Part shown: piece by piece, positions 47,728 to 56,269 of the stretch
Numbering within the stretch: the stretch's first letter is position 1
How the letters are laid out: every line of letters begins with the position of its first letter
NCBI RefSeq assembly: GCF_014648395.1
Contig: NZ_BMRA01000004.1
Span: 233,394-297,393 of the forward strand
Direction: 5' to 3'
Origin: Micromonospora fulviviridis
Lineage (GTDB): Bacteria; Actinomycetota; Actinomycetes; Mycobacteriales; Micromonosporaceae
Length of the DNA: 64,000 nucleotides
Program-made: the position numbers and the translations under genes
The notes under the pieces: model-generated
Seen by the model: the letters and a program-made list of their open reading frames with translations, nothing else
Database searches by the model: none
What the model was told of the DNA's origin: nothing

Positions 47728-48120
47728 TCAGGCGGGACCGAGCAGGTCCCAGGGGTTGCCGGCGAGGTCGCGGAAGACGGCGACCCGCCCGTACGGCTCG
47801 GTGCGCGGGGGCTTCACGAACTCGACCTTCGCCTCGACCATCCGCCGGTAGGTGGCGTCGAAGTCGTCGACCTGGAGGAAGAAGCCGACCCGGCCGTGGG
47901 TCTGGTCGCCCACCGCGGCGGCCTGCCGCTCCCCGTCGGCGCGGGCCAGCAGCAGCCCGGTGCCGCCGCCCGGCGGGCGGACCACCACCCAGCGCTTCGG
48001 CCGGCCGTCGTTGGTCAGCGACGGGGTGTCCTCCACCAGCTCGAAGCCGAGCACCTCGGTGAAGAAGGCGATCGCCGGGTCGTAGTCGGCGACGACGAGG
48101 GTGACGAGATCGATCCGCAC
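47728..48120 (-). CDS. VOC family protein
   Basis: This 130-residue glyoxalase/VOC domain has RIDLVTLVVADYDPAIAFFT and FFTEVLGFELVEDTPSLTND. The second half RVGFFLQVDDFDATYRRMVE and the end RVAVFRDLAGNPWDLLGPA complete the pseudo-symmetric fold. The GTG at 48120 is 5 nt after the lipB stop, so it belongs to the lipB operon. The substrate is unknown. Confidence 0.88.
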   Translation of the reverse strand: MRIDLVTLVVADYDPAIAFFTEVLGFELVEDTPSLTNDGRPKRWVVVRPPGGGTGLLLARADGERQAAAVGDQTHGRVGFFLQVDDFDATYRRMVEAKVEFVKPPRTEPYGRVAVFRDLAGNPWDLLGPA

Positions 48121-48125
48121 CCGGG

Positions 48126-48767
48126 TCAGACCTGGACGAGGGTGGGCAGGCGCCGCTCGACCACCGGCAGCACGTCGGCGACCGTGATGGGGCGGCCCAG
48201 CTCGGCGGTGAGCGAGGTGACCCCGGCGTCGCGGATGCCGCACGGCACGATCCGGTCGAAGTGGCCGAGGTCGCAGTCGCAGTTGATCGAGAAGCCGTGC
48301 AGGGTCACGCCCCGGGCCACCCGGATGCCGATGGCGGCCACCTTGCGGGCCGGCCCCCGGTCGTCCTCCGGCACCCAGACCCCGCTGCGCCCCTCGACCC
48401 GCCCCGCGGCGAGCCCGAACTCGGCGCAGACGTCGATCAGCAGCTGCTCGGTGCGCCGGACGTACGCCACCACGTCGACCGGGTCGGGCAGCTTGACGAT
48501 GGGGTAGCCGACCAGCTGCCCCGGCCCGTGCCAGGTGATCTTGCCGCCGCGGTCCACGTCGATCACGGGGGTGCCGTCCACCGGCCGGTCCCACGGCTCG
48601 GTCCGCTTGCCGGCGGTGTAGACGCTGGGGTGCTCCAGCAGCAGCACGGTGTCGCCCTGCTCGCCGGCCACCACGGCCTCGTGCAGCCGGCGCTGCTCGT
48701 CCCAGGCGGCCTGGTAGTCGAGCAGCCCGGCACGAACGGCGCTCACCCCGGAAGTAGTCACGCTCAC
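48126..48767 (-). CDS. lipB: Octanoyl-[carrier protein]:protein octanoyltransferase
   Basis: LipB moves octanoate from acyl-carrier protein to lipoyl domains, the step before LipA. The 213-residue protein has the Cys/Lys dyad at C176 ([14 protein letters not shown]) and K142 ([11 protein letters not shown]), the same numbering as the M. tuberculosis enzyme. Other landmarks are [14 protein letters not shown] and [17 protein letters not shown]. It starts the operon lipB-VOC-nadE2. The ATG at 48767 is supported by the family start. Confidence 0.97.
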   Translation of the reverse strand: MSVTTSGVSAVRAGLLDYQAAWDEQRRLHEAVVAGEQGDTVLLLEHPSVYTAGKRTEPWDRPVDGTPVIDVDRGGKITWHGPGQLVGYPIVKLPDPVDVVAYVRRTEQLLIDVCAEFGLAAGRVEGRSGVWVPEDDRGPARKVAAIGIRVARGVTLHGFSINCDCDLGHFDRIVPCGIRDAGVTSLTAELGRPITVADVLPVVERRLPTLVQV

Positions 48768-48834
48768 CCGTCCACCCTAGTCCCGCGGGCCCGGACCGGG
48801 CCGCGTGAGCCTCGTCGCCATTCCCCGACCGGGG

Positions 48835-50652
48835 TCAGGGTGGGGGGACGCGCCAGACCCAGACGTCCTCGACCCGCTCGGGCGGGCCGAGCAGGGCGGT
48901 CGCGGTGCGGCGGACCGCCTCCTCGTCGACGTCGAACTTCGCGCCGTGCACCCGGTCGGTCAGCACCACCGTCTCGACCCCCCAGTAGTGCAGGTCGGCC
49001 CGGGACTCCCGGATGCTGCCGTCGGTGATGATCGGCACCAGCCCGGTCCGCCCGGCCTGGTCCACCAGCGCGCTGAAGGTGCGCGGCACCGGCCCGATCC
49101 GGCCCCGGCCGTCCGGCCCGCCCGGGCCGAGGAAGAAGCCGGCCGGGATGCGGAACTCGCCCTGCCGGTGGGCCAGGGCGTACGCCTGCCAGCGCTGGCC
49201 GTCCGGATAGAGGTCCACGGTGAGCGGCAGCGGGGTGAGCACCCCGCCGGGGGAGACGTAGCGCTGCCAGGCGCCGCTGGTGATGAACGCCGGGACCGGC
49301 TCCCGGACGCTGGTCAGCAGCGGGGTGGGCAGCAGCGGCAGCAGCGCGGCGGCGAAGCCGATCGCCCAGGCCAGCTGGGTGGAGCGGTGCCGGGGCGGCC
49401 GGGCGCGCAGGGTGTCGACCGCGTACGCCAGCAGCAGCCCGATCACCGGGGCCACCACCAGGGCGAGCCGGGAGGGCAGTGCCGCGTTGATCACCGGCAG
49501 GTTGTCCAGCACCCCGAACGGCAGCAGTTGGTCGGTGCGCCGGCCGTTCCACTTGGCCGTGGGGCCCCAGGAGAGCACGGCGAAGACCACCGCGGTCACC
49601 CCGAGCGCGGTGAGGGTGGCCCGGAACGCCCGGTCGGCGCGCCGCCAGAGCAGGACGAAGCAGGCGACGGCGAGCAGCAGCAGCGGGATCCCGAAGAAGG
49701 AGTTCTCCTCGGTGGGGTTGGGCGCGAGCGAGGTGCCCAGCCCGGCCCAGCCGGCCAGCGACCGGCGCGGATACGACCCGTACGCGGCGATGTCCTCGGA
49801 GTGGATCATCGGGTCGAAGCCGGTGCCGTGGAACCGCTGCGGTCCGGCGAAGTGCAGCCACAGCGGGTACGCCAGCAGCACCCCGGACACGAGCGCGGTC
49901 ACGCCGAGCCCGCGCAGGAAGCTCGGCAGGGCGGCCCGCGCCTCGGCCCGGCGGGCCGGGTGCAGCGCCCACACCAGCAGGAACAGGGCGATCGCCAGGG
50001 CCGTGAAGAAGAGCCCCTCGGCGGCGATCGAGAAGGCGACCGCCACCAGCACGCCGAGCACAACCCCGCCGGCGATCGCGCGCCCGGGGCGGCGCAGCCG
50101 GAGCACGCCCCAGATGAGCAGCGGCACCAGCCAGCCGGCGGTCCAGTTCAGATGCGCGTTGGCGTGCGACACCATGGCCGGGCAGTAGGCGATGAAGAGG
50201 GCGCCGACCCCGGCGGCCAGCCGGCTGGCGACCAGGTACCGGCTGAGCAGCCAGTACCAGGCCACCGCGGTGGCCGCGAGGTTGAGCGTGAGGATCACCA
50301 GGAACGTCGCGGGCGGTCCGATCAGGTACGTCAGCGGCGCGAAGACCACCGCGTACGCGGTGATCGAGGTGTTGACCGCGAGGTTCACCCCGTCCGGGAC
50401 GTTGATCAGGTGGGTGAAGAGCGGATTCTCCCCGTGGGTGACCGCGTGCCCGCCGAAGGCCAGCAGCCACTCGAAGAGGGCCTGGTCGCTGGAGTTGACG
50501 GTGATCATGCGGGTGTTGGGGTCCCGCCACATCCCGCTGGTCACCCAGAGGGCCAGCGCCACCGCGGCGAGCACCAGCAGCAGGTCGGCGCGCCGGTTGC
50601 GAACGGCGGGCGCGGTCGACGGGCCGGTGACCAGGGACGGGGAGGACGGCAC
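48835..50652 (-). CDS. Large membrane protein, GT-C glycosyltransferase-like
   Basis: The 605-residue protein has about 12-13 hydrophobic segments and extracytoplasmic loops. NTRMITVNSSDQALFEWLLA after the first helix contains an acidic residue in the position typical of GT-C enzymes, followed by HGENPLFTHLINVPDGVNLA. The C-terminal 150 residues are soluble (REFRIPAGFF-like; SGAWQRYVSPGGVLTPLPLT). No sugar donor can be assigned. GTG 50652 starts the protein. It ends 67 bp downstream of lipB's start. Confidence 0.72.
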   Translation of the reverse strand: MPSSPSLVTGPSTAPAVRNRRADLLLVLAAVALALWVTSGMWRDPNTRMITVNSSDQALFEWLLAFGGHAVTHGENPLFTHLINVPDGVNLAVNTSITAYAVVFAPLTYLIGPPATFLVILTLNLAATAVAWYWLLSRYLVASRLAAGVGALFIAYCPAMVSHANAHLNWTAGWLVPLLIWGVLRLRRPGRAIAGGVVLGVLVAVAFSIAAEGLFFTALAIALFLLVWALHPARRAEARAALPSFLRGLGVTALVSGVLLAYPLWLHFAGPQRFHGTGFDPMIHSEDIAAYGSYPRRSLAGWAGLGTSLAPNPTEENSFFGIPLLLLAVACFVLLWRRADRAFRATLTALGVTAVVFAVLSWGPTAKWNGRRTDQLLPFGVLDNLPVINAALPSRLALVVAPVIGLLLAYAVDTLRARPPRHRSTQLAWAIGFAAALLPLLPTPLLTSVREPVPAFITSGAWQRYVSPGGVLTPLPLTVDLYPDGQRWQAYALAHRQGEFRIPAGFFLGPGGPDGRGRIGPVPRTFSALVDQAGRTGLVPIITDGSIRESRADLHYWGVETVVLTDRVHGAKFDVDEEAVRRTATALLGPPERVEDVWVWRVPPP

Positions 50653-50772
50653 GCAGCGGACGTTACCAACCGGACCTGGACACGCCGGTCAGACACGAAA
50701 CCTGGTTGGCGCGGCCCGGCCCGCACACTTCGGCGTTCGTGAATGTGTGAGCGGCGGCCATTCCGGGGGCGT

Positions 50773-50810
50773 GAAACACGGACGTAACGTCGCGGCAACT
50801 CGAAGGTGAC
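50773..50810 (+). promoter_or_regulatory. 11-bp-pitch direct-repeat operator (GlnR- or PhoP-like)
   Basis: GAAAC, GTAAC, GCAAC and GTGAC occur in a row at 50773, 50784, 50795 and 50806, each separated by 6 nt. GTAAC-N6-GCAAC-N6-GTGAC fits the GlnR pattern with one mismatch. The same pitch is used by PhoP. It lies 33 bp before the esterase GTG, so it may activate or repress it. Confidence 0.55.
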
Positions 50811-50842
50811 CCAGTTCACATTCCGCAACCAGGGAGGTCGCC

Positions 50843-52051
50843 GTGTCCCGCTCCTCATCCCTTCTCACCCGCCTGGCCGGGGTGGCGGCCGGAGTCGTGC
50901 TGGCCGCGGCCGCCGTCCTCGTCGTCGCGCTCCCCGCGCAGGCCGCCACGCTCACCCAGGTCACCGGCTTCGGCTCCAACCCCGGAAACCTGGCCATGTA
51001 CGCCTACCGCCCGGACGGCCTGCCGGCCAACGCCCCGGCCGTGGTGCTGCTGCACGGCTGCACCCAGAACGCCTCGACCTACTTCACCAACTCCGGCTGG
51101 CAGAAGTACGCCGACCAGTGGAAGTTCGCGCTCATCGTGCCGCAGCAGCCCTCGGCCAACAACGCCAACTCCTGCTTCAACTGGTTCGAGACCGGCGACA
51201 CCGCCCGGGGCCAGGGCGAAGCGCTGTCGATCAAGCAGATGGTCGACTACGCGAAGACCAACTATTCCGTCAACGGGAGCCGGGTCTACGTCAGCGGTCT
51301 CTCGGCCGGCGCGGCGATGAGCGCCGTCATGCTCGCCACCTACCCGGACGTCTTCGCCGCCGGCTCGATCATCGCCGGCATCCCCTACCGCTGCGCCACC
51401 AGCATGACCAACGCCTTCACCTGCATGAACCCCGGCGTGGACAAGACCCCGGCGCAGTGGGGCGACCTGGTCCGCAACGCCTACGCCGGCTACACCGGCA
51501 CGCGCCCCCGGGTGGCCATCTGGCACGGCACCTCGGACACCACCGTCGCGCCACTGAACGCCGCCGAGTCGCGGGACCAGTGGACCAACGTGCTGGGCGT
51601 GTCGCAGACCCCGACGAGCACCGCCTCCCTGCCGGGCGGCACCAGCCTGGAGGTCTACGGCAGCGACCAGGTGCGGCTCTACCGGGTCTCCGGCATGGGC
51701 CACGGCACCCCGGTCGACCCGGGCTCGGCCACCGACCAGTGCGGCACGGCCGGGGCGTACTTCCTGGACACCATCTGCTCGACCTACCGGGACGCGCTCT
51801 TCTTCGGGCTGAACGGGGGCGGCACGCCGAGCCCCACTCCCACGGCGACCGCGTCGCCCACGCCGACCCCGACCACCGCGCCGGTCTGCGTCACCGCCAG
51901 CAACTACGCGCACGTCTCGGCCGGCCGGGCCTACCAGTCCGGCGGCTACGCCTACGCGCTGGGCAGCAACCAGCGGATGGGCCTCTACAACACCTTCTAC
52001 ACGAGCACCCTCAAGCAGACCGGCCCCAGCTACTGGGTCATCGGCTGCTGA
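50843..52051 (+). CDS. Secreted PHB-depolymerase/feruloyl-esterase-like hydrolase
   Basis: The 402-residue protein has a signal peptide (MSRSSSLLTRLAGVAAGVVL, cleavage near residue 34 at AQAA) and an alpha/beta-hydrolase catalytic domain. The oxyanion HGCTQNA loop, nucleophile in GLSAGAAMSAV, aspartate in HGTSDTTV and histidine in GMGHGTPV form the catalytic set. It is the type found in short-chain polyhydroxyalkanoate depolymerases and LpqC-type esterases. A PTPTATASPTPTPTT linker leads to a ~55-residue C-terminal domain (VCVTASNYAHVSAGRAYQSG), a possible substrate-binding module. GGGAGG precedes the GTG. A nitrogen/phosphate-type operator upstream suggests nutrient control. Confidence 0.88.
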   Translation: MSRSSSLLTRLAGVAAGVVLAAAAVLVVALPAQAATLTQVTGFGSNPGNLAMYAYRPDGLPANAPAVVLLHGCTQNASTYFTNSGWQKYADQWKFALIVPQQPSANNANSCFNWFETGDTARGQGEALSIKQMVDYAKTNYSVNGSRVYVSGLSAGAAMSAVMLATYPDVFAAGSIIAGIPYRCATSMTNAFTCMNPGVDKTPAQWGDLVRNAYAGYTGTRPRVAIWHGTSDTTVAPLNAAESRDQWTNVLGVSQTPTSTASLPGGTSLEVYGSDQVRLYRVSGMGHGTPVDPGSATDQCGTAGAYFLDTICSTYRDALFFGLNGGGTPSPTPTATASPTPTPTTAPVCVTASNYAHVSAGRAYQSGGYAYALGSNQRMGLYNTFYTSTLKQTGPSYWVIGC

Positions 52052-52075
52052 CCGCGCCGCCGCCGCCCTCGCCGG

Positions 52076-52975
52076 TCACTCGGTGAGGGCGGCGTGCAGC
52101 GCGCTCGGCAGGTCCGGGTGGGTCCAGGTGAAGCCGGCCCGGCCGAGCACGCCGGGAAGGACCCGGGTGCTGGTGAGCGCCTCGTGGGCGAACCCGCCGA
52201 GGGCGACCTTCAGGGCCAGCGCGGGGATCGGCATCACCGCCGGCCGGTGCAGCTGGCGGGCCAGCTCCCGGGTGAACTCGGCGTTGGTGACCGGGGCCGG
52301 ACCGACCACGTTGACCGGACCGGCGAGGTCGTCCCGGCCCAGCAGGAAGGTCACCCCGTCCAGCCAGTCCCGCAGCGAGATCCACGGCAGCCACTGCCGG
52401 CCGCTGCCCAGCTTGCCGCCGACGCCCAGCCGGAACGGCAGCAGCTGCGGCTTGAGCATGCCGCCGTCGCGGTGCAACGGCAGTCCGGTACGCAGCCGCA
52501 CCACCCGGACACCGGCGTCCTCGGCCGGGCGGGTGGCGGCCTCCCAGACCCGGCAGACGTCGGCCAGGAAGCCCTCGCCCGCCGGCGAGTCCTCCTCGAC
52601 CGTCCGGTCGCCGGTGTTGCCGTACCAGCCGACGGCGGAGGAGTTGAGCAGCACCGCGGGCCGGTCGGCGGCCGGCAGGCCGGCGATGGTGATCGCCAGG
52701 GTGGTGGTGCTGTCCACCCGGCTCGACCGGATCAGGCCCCGGTACGCGTCGTTCCAGCGCTTGTCGCCCACCCCGGCGCCGGCCAGGTTGACCACCGCGT
52801 CGGCGTCGGCGACGACCTGCGGGTCGAGCTGCGCGGCGGACGGGTTCCACTGCCGCTCGTCGGGGTTGCGCGGTGCGCGGCGGACCAGGCGGGTGACCTG
52901 GTGCCCGTCCGCGGTGAGCCGGTCGACCAGTCGGGTGCCGAGGAAGCCGGACACTCCGGCCATGAGGATCCGCAT
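52076..52975 (-). CDS. TIGR01777 family nucleotide-binding epimerase-like protein
   Basis: The 299-residue extended SDR starts MRILMAGVSGFLGTRLVDRL with the GxxGFLG nucleotide motif. SSAVGWYGNTGDRTVEEDSP is the conserved core, with LPWISLRDWLDGV and VNVVGPAPVTNAEFTRELAR further on. The family is of unknown substrate (Rv2216/YfcH type) and in M. tuberculosis lies beside dlaT and lipB. ATG 52975 is preferred to ATG 52981. It converges with the esterase gene. Confidence 0.9.
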   Translation of the reverse strand: MRILMAGVSGFLGTRLVDRLTADGHQVTRLVRRAPRNPDERQWNPSAAQLDPQVVADADAVVNLAGAGVGDKRWNDAYRGLIRSSRVDSTTTLAITIAGLPAADRPAVLLNSSAVGWYGNTGDRTVEEDSPAGEGFLADVCRVWEAATRPAEDAGVRVVRLRTGLPLHRDGGMLKPQLLPFRLGVGGKLGSGRQWLPWISLRDWLDGVTFLLGRDDLAGPVNVVGPAPVTNAEFTRELARQLHRPAVMPIPALALKVALGGFAHEALTSTRVLPGVLGRAGFTWTHPDLPSALHAALTE

Positions 52976-53099
52976 GTCCATATCTTCGGGTACGGATCCC
53001 GACTTGGATGCGTTGAGCGAAATCACTCACTCGTCGTTCGCGGCTCTTGCCGGTTGACCTTCCCGGCGCTACGAACCGGGCGGCGGCGTGAGGCGCGGT

Positions 53100-53615
53100 T
53101 CACTCCCCGGTCCGGCCGTCGATCGCCTCGCGCAGGACGTCGGCGTGCCCGAGGTGGCGGGCGTACTCGTCGGTCATGTGCGCGAGGATCCAGCGCAGCG
53201 AGTGCGTCCGCCCGGTGTGGGGGTGGCGGCCGACCGCGTCCAGCGGGCGCTCGGCGGCGATCCGCCGCGAGGCGGCCACCTCTGTGCGCCAGAGCGCGAA
53301 GGTCTCCGCGCCGGTGGCCTGGGCGACGTCGGTGAACGGGGCGTCCGGGTCGTCGGTGAGGTCGAACAGGTCGCCCGGGAAGGCGTCGGCGAGCACCGCC
53401 TGGAAGTACCAACGCTCCACCGTGGCCAGGTGCCGGACCAGGCCGATCAGCGACAGGCCGGAGGAGTGCACCGGGCGCAGGCGCAGTTGCGCGTCGGTGA
53501 GCCCGGCGCACTTGCGGACCAGGGCGTCCCGCTGGAAGTCGAGGAAGGTCTCCAGCAGGGTCCGTTCGTCCACGGTGGCCGGCAACGCGAACCGCTCGTC
53601 GATCACCTGTCGCAT
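53100..53615 (-). CDS. DinB/DUF664 family protein (possible mycothiol-dependent transferase)
   Basis: The 171-residue four-helix protein has VDERTLLETFLDFQRDALVRK, then SGLSLIGLVRHLATVERWYF with the first metal-ligand histidine, and LRWILAHMTDEYARHLGHAD with the other two. The three-histidine site typically binds zinc or nickel and uses mycothiol or similar thiols in actinobacteria. The actual substrate is unknown. ATG 53615 is used; no obvious Shine-Dalgarno sequence was seen. It is separated from the next gene by 99 bp. Confidence 0.9.
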   Translation of the reverse strand: MRQVIDERFALPATVDERTLLETFLDFQRDALVRKCAGLTDAQLRLRPVHSSGLSLIGLVRHLATVERWYFQAVLADAFPGDLFDLTDDPDAPFTDVAQATGAETFALWRTEVAASRRIAAERPLDAVGRHPHTGRTHSLRWILAHMTDEYARHLGHADVLREAIDGRTGE

Positions 53616-53714
53616 CGTACACGCGTTCGACGGCGGGTGGTTGACGCCGGCAATGTTGGAGGACGCTCATCCGACGCGCACGTTCCCGCGGGTCATCGGT
53701 GTGGTGGGGTCCTG

Positions 53715-54638
53715 CTACGCGCCGGCGGCGAGCCGGGGGAGAAGCGGGGCCAGCACGTCGACGGCGTCGGCGCGTACCACGAAGCGGGTGATCCCCCAGC
53801 GGCGCTGGTGCCGCGAGACCGCCGCGACGATCTCGTCGGCGGTGCCGATCAGCACGAACGGCGTGGCCAGCAGGTCGGCGACGCTCAGCCCGGTGTCGGC
53901 GGCGATCGAGGCGGCGGCGGCTTCGGCGTCGTCGGTCACGGTGACCTGCTGGATCAGGGCCTCCAGGGCGGGCGGTGTGTCCCGCCCGGCCGCGCCGGCC
54001 GCCACGTGCGCGAGCTGCGCCTCGATCTGGTCGACCCGCCAGCGCACGTCGTGGTTGTGGCCGTCGGCGAGGGTACGCCCGAAGCCGGTCAGCCCCACCA
54101 CGTCGGCGTGCGCGCCGGCCCAGCGCAGCAGCGTCGAGTTGGCCGTACCCATGGTGAGCGGGACCCGGCCCTGCACGGGTCGCAGCTCGGTCAGCCGGGC
54201 GGCGTATGCGGCCAGCTCCGGGGTGTCCACCGTGACCTCGTTCCCGGCCAGCAGGTCGCGCACGGCCTCGGCGACCGCGACGCAGCGCCTTACCCGGGCG
54301 GCGACGTCGGGCCGTTCCCGCCCGACGGCCCGCCACTCGGCCGGGGTGTGCCCGGCGCCGAGGCCGAGCCGGGCCCGGCCGCCCGAGACCACGTCGAGGG
54401 TGGCCACGTCGGTGGCGAGCAGGATCGGCTCCCGCACGCCGGCGTTCGAGACGTAGGAGCCGAGACCGAGGGTCGAGGTCACCGCCGCCGCGGCGGCGAG
54501 GGCCACGAAGGGCGACGCGCCGTGGCCCGGGTGGTCGGAGGCCAGCAGCGCGTCGAAGCCGGCGGCCTCGACCCGGCGGGCCAGGTCGGTCCAGCCCGTC
54601 GCGTCGGTCGGCCGGGCCTGCACGGAGAAGATCACCAT
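53715..54638 (-). CDS. LLM-class F420-dependent oxidoreductase
   Basis: The 307-residue TIM-barrel protein of the luciferase-like family has VIFSVQARPTDATGWTDLAR, FDALLASDHPGHGASPFVAL, GSYVSNAGVREPILLATDVA (cis-peptide region) and ARLGLGAGHTPAEWRAVG. Such proteins use F420 (sometimes FMN) for redox of unknown substrates. The F420:NADP reductase at 5240 supports cofactor availability. ATG 54638 starts the family N-terminus. Confidence 0.9.
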   Translation of the reverse strand: MVIFSVQARPTDATGWTDLARRVEAAGFDALLASDHPGHGASPFVALAAAAAVTSTLGLGSYVSNAGVREPILLATDVATLDVVSGGRARLGLGAGHTPAEWRAVGRERPDVAARVRRCVAVAEAVRDLLAGNEVTVDTPELAAYAARLTELRPVQGRVPLTMGTANSTLLRWAGAHADVVGLTGFGRTLADGHNHDVRWRVDQIEAQLAHVAAGAAGRDTPPALEALIQQVTVTDDAEAAAASIAADTGLSVADLLATPFVLIGTADEIVAAVSRHQRRWGITRFVVRADAVDVLAPLLPRLAAGA

Positions 54639-54674
54639 CGGCCCAGCATTCCCGGGATACGCTTGTCCCGGCCA

Positions 54675-54713
54675 GCCCGGACCCGCCGATTCTGCTGACC
54701 GGCGAATCCGGGC
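54675..54713 (-). terminator. Hairpin terminator
   Basis: GCCCGGA pairs with TCCGGGC and CGCCG with CGGCG, separated by a 2x2 internal loop. It lies just downstream of the aldo/keto reductase stop (minus strand) and upstream of the LLM gene. Confidence 0.5.
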
Positions 54714-54724
54714 CGGGCGCGGGC

Positions 54725-55618
54725 TCAGCCGGCCGACTCGTGGACGGCGTCGAGGCGGGACAGGTCGTCGTCGGTGAGCCGCAGCGCGCCGGCCGCGACG
54801 TTCTGCTCCAGGTGCGCCGGGTTGCCGGTGCCGGGGATGGCGAGCACGTTCGGGCTCCGGTGCAGCGTCCAGGCCAGCCGCACCTGCGCCGGGGCCACCC
54901 CGTGCGCCCGGGCCACCGCGCGCACCTCGTCGTGCTCCTGGCCGCTCGCCCCGGCCTCCCGGCCGCTGGTGGCGAGGGAGAAGAACGGCACGAACGCGGT
55001 CCCGTGCGCGGCGCAGTCGCGGATCAGCGCGTCGTTGCTCCGCCGGTAGCCGAGGCCCCACGAGTTCTGCACGCAGACCACCGGGGCGATCGTGCGCGCC
55101 TCGGCGACCTGCTGCGGCGTCACGGCCGAGACGCCGAGGTGGCGGATCAGGCCGGCGTCGCGCAGCGCGGCGAGCGCGCCGAAGTGCTCGGCAAGCGGCT
55201 CCGGCCCGTACACCCGGAGGTTGACCACGTCGAGGTGGTCCCTGCCGAGCTGGCGCAGGTTCTCCTCGACCTGGCCGCGGAGCTGGTCCGGCCGGGCCAT
55301 CGGCAGCCACTGGCCGGACGGGTCCTTGCCCGGCCCCACCTTGGTGGCGATGACCAGATCCGCCGGGTACGGCGACAGCGCCCGGTTGATCAGCTCGTTG
55401 GCCGAGCGCAGCGGCGAGAAGTAGAACGCGGCGGTGTCGATGTGGTTGACCCCCAGCTCGACCGCGCGGCGCAGCACCGCCACGGCCCGGTCCCGGTCGC
55501 TGGCGCTGCCGTCCGCGTTCGCGGTCAGCCGCATCGCGCCGAAGCCGATCCGGTTGACGGTGCGGTCGCCGAGCTGCCAGGTGCCGGCCGCGGCGGCGTC
55601 GACGGTGTCGATGGTCAT
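54725..55618 (-). CDS. Aldo/keto reductase
   Basis: The 297-residue AKR barrel shows GFGAMRLTANADGSASDRDR, LRRAVELGVNHIDTAAFYFS (catalytic Asp/Tyr positions), LVIATKVGPG (Lys) and DVVNLRVYGPEPLAEHFGAL. The C-terminal AIPGTGNPAHLEQN binds NADPH. It is a general carbonyl reductase; the substrate is unknown. Its ATG overlaps the stop of the hemerythrin gene (ATGA), so they are co-translated, suggesting a redox-stress pair. Confidence 0.93.
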   Translation of the reverse strand: MTIDTVDAAAAGTWQLGDRTVNRIGFGAMRLTANADGSASDRDRAVAVLRRAVELGVNHIDTAAFYFSPLRSANELINRALSPYPADLVIATKVGPGKDPSGQWLPMARPDQLRGQVEENLRQLGRDHLDVVNLRVYGPEPLAEHFGALAALRDAGLIRHLGVSAVTPQQVAEARTIAPVVCVQNSWGLGYRRSNDALIRDCAAHGTAFVPFFSLATSGREAGASGQEHDEVRAVARAHGVAPAQVRLAWTLHRSPNVLAIPGTGNPAHLEQNVAAGALRLTDDDLSRLDAVHESAG

Positions 55619-56130
55619 GCGGTCTCCGTCCGTTCGAGAAGGTCCCCGTTCCCGGGAGGCGTCACGCCGAGCAGTTCCACGGGGTCGCCCGCCAGGTGGT
55701 TCAACGCGGCGACCAGTTTCCGTTCCTCGTAGGTGAAGTGCGACTCCAGCAACGCGGCCAGCCCGTCCAGCTCGGCCCGGACGGACCGGCCGTCGGCCGC
55801 CTCGGCGAGCAGGGCCTCGATCCGGCGCAGCAGGTCGGCGACGATCCGGTGGTCCGCGCTCAGCTCGGCCAGCACCGGGCGCAGCTCGGGCGCCTGATCG
55901 GCCAGCACCTGGAACGCGCCGCCGTCCTCGCCGGTGTGGTGCCGGTCCAGCGCCGCGCAGAAGCCGACGCAGTGCGCGCGCAGTTCCCGGGAGAGTGCGG
56001 CGCCGCCGCCGTCGGGGGAGTCGAGGCTCGCGCGGAGCCGGGTCAGCTCCTCGCGGAGCCAGTGGTGGATCTCGATCAACTGGGTGCCGAGGGCGGTCAG
56101 CCGGCCGCTCGGTGGGTGGGATGGGTGCAC
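55615..56130 (-). CDS. Hemerythrin HHE-domain protein
   Basis: The 171-residue product is a four-helix bundle with the expected ligands: IEIHHWLREELTRL, CVGFCAALDRHHTGEDGGAF, LSADHRIVADLL and LESHFTYEERKLVAAL. Hemerythrin-like domains bind a di-iron site and sense or store O2 or NO, or repair iron centres. GTG 56130 is chosen because AGGGGACC lies upstream. It is co-translated with the aldo/keto reductase. The C-terminal tail DPVELLGVTPPGNG is unstructured. Confidence 0.9.
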   Translation of the reverse strand: MHPSHPPSGRLTALGTQLIEIHHWLREELTRLRASLDSPDGGGAALSRELRAHCVGFCAALDRHHTGEDGGAFQVLADQAPELRPVLAELSADHRIVADLLRRIEALLAEAADGRSVRAELDGLAALLESHFTYEERKLVAALNHLAGDPVELLGVTPPGNGDLLERTETA

Positions 56131-56269
56131 ATGGTCCCCTGCTGTCCCGCGCCTCCATGCCCACGGCGGCCTTCGTGCCGGGTGCACCGCGACGCTGCCG
56201 AGCAGTCTAGGCGTCCCTCCGGCTCCGGCGGGGTCCCTGCGGGGGCGGTCTCCGTCACGGCGCGCGGGC

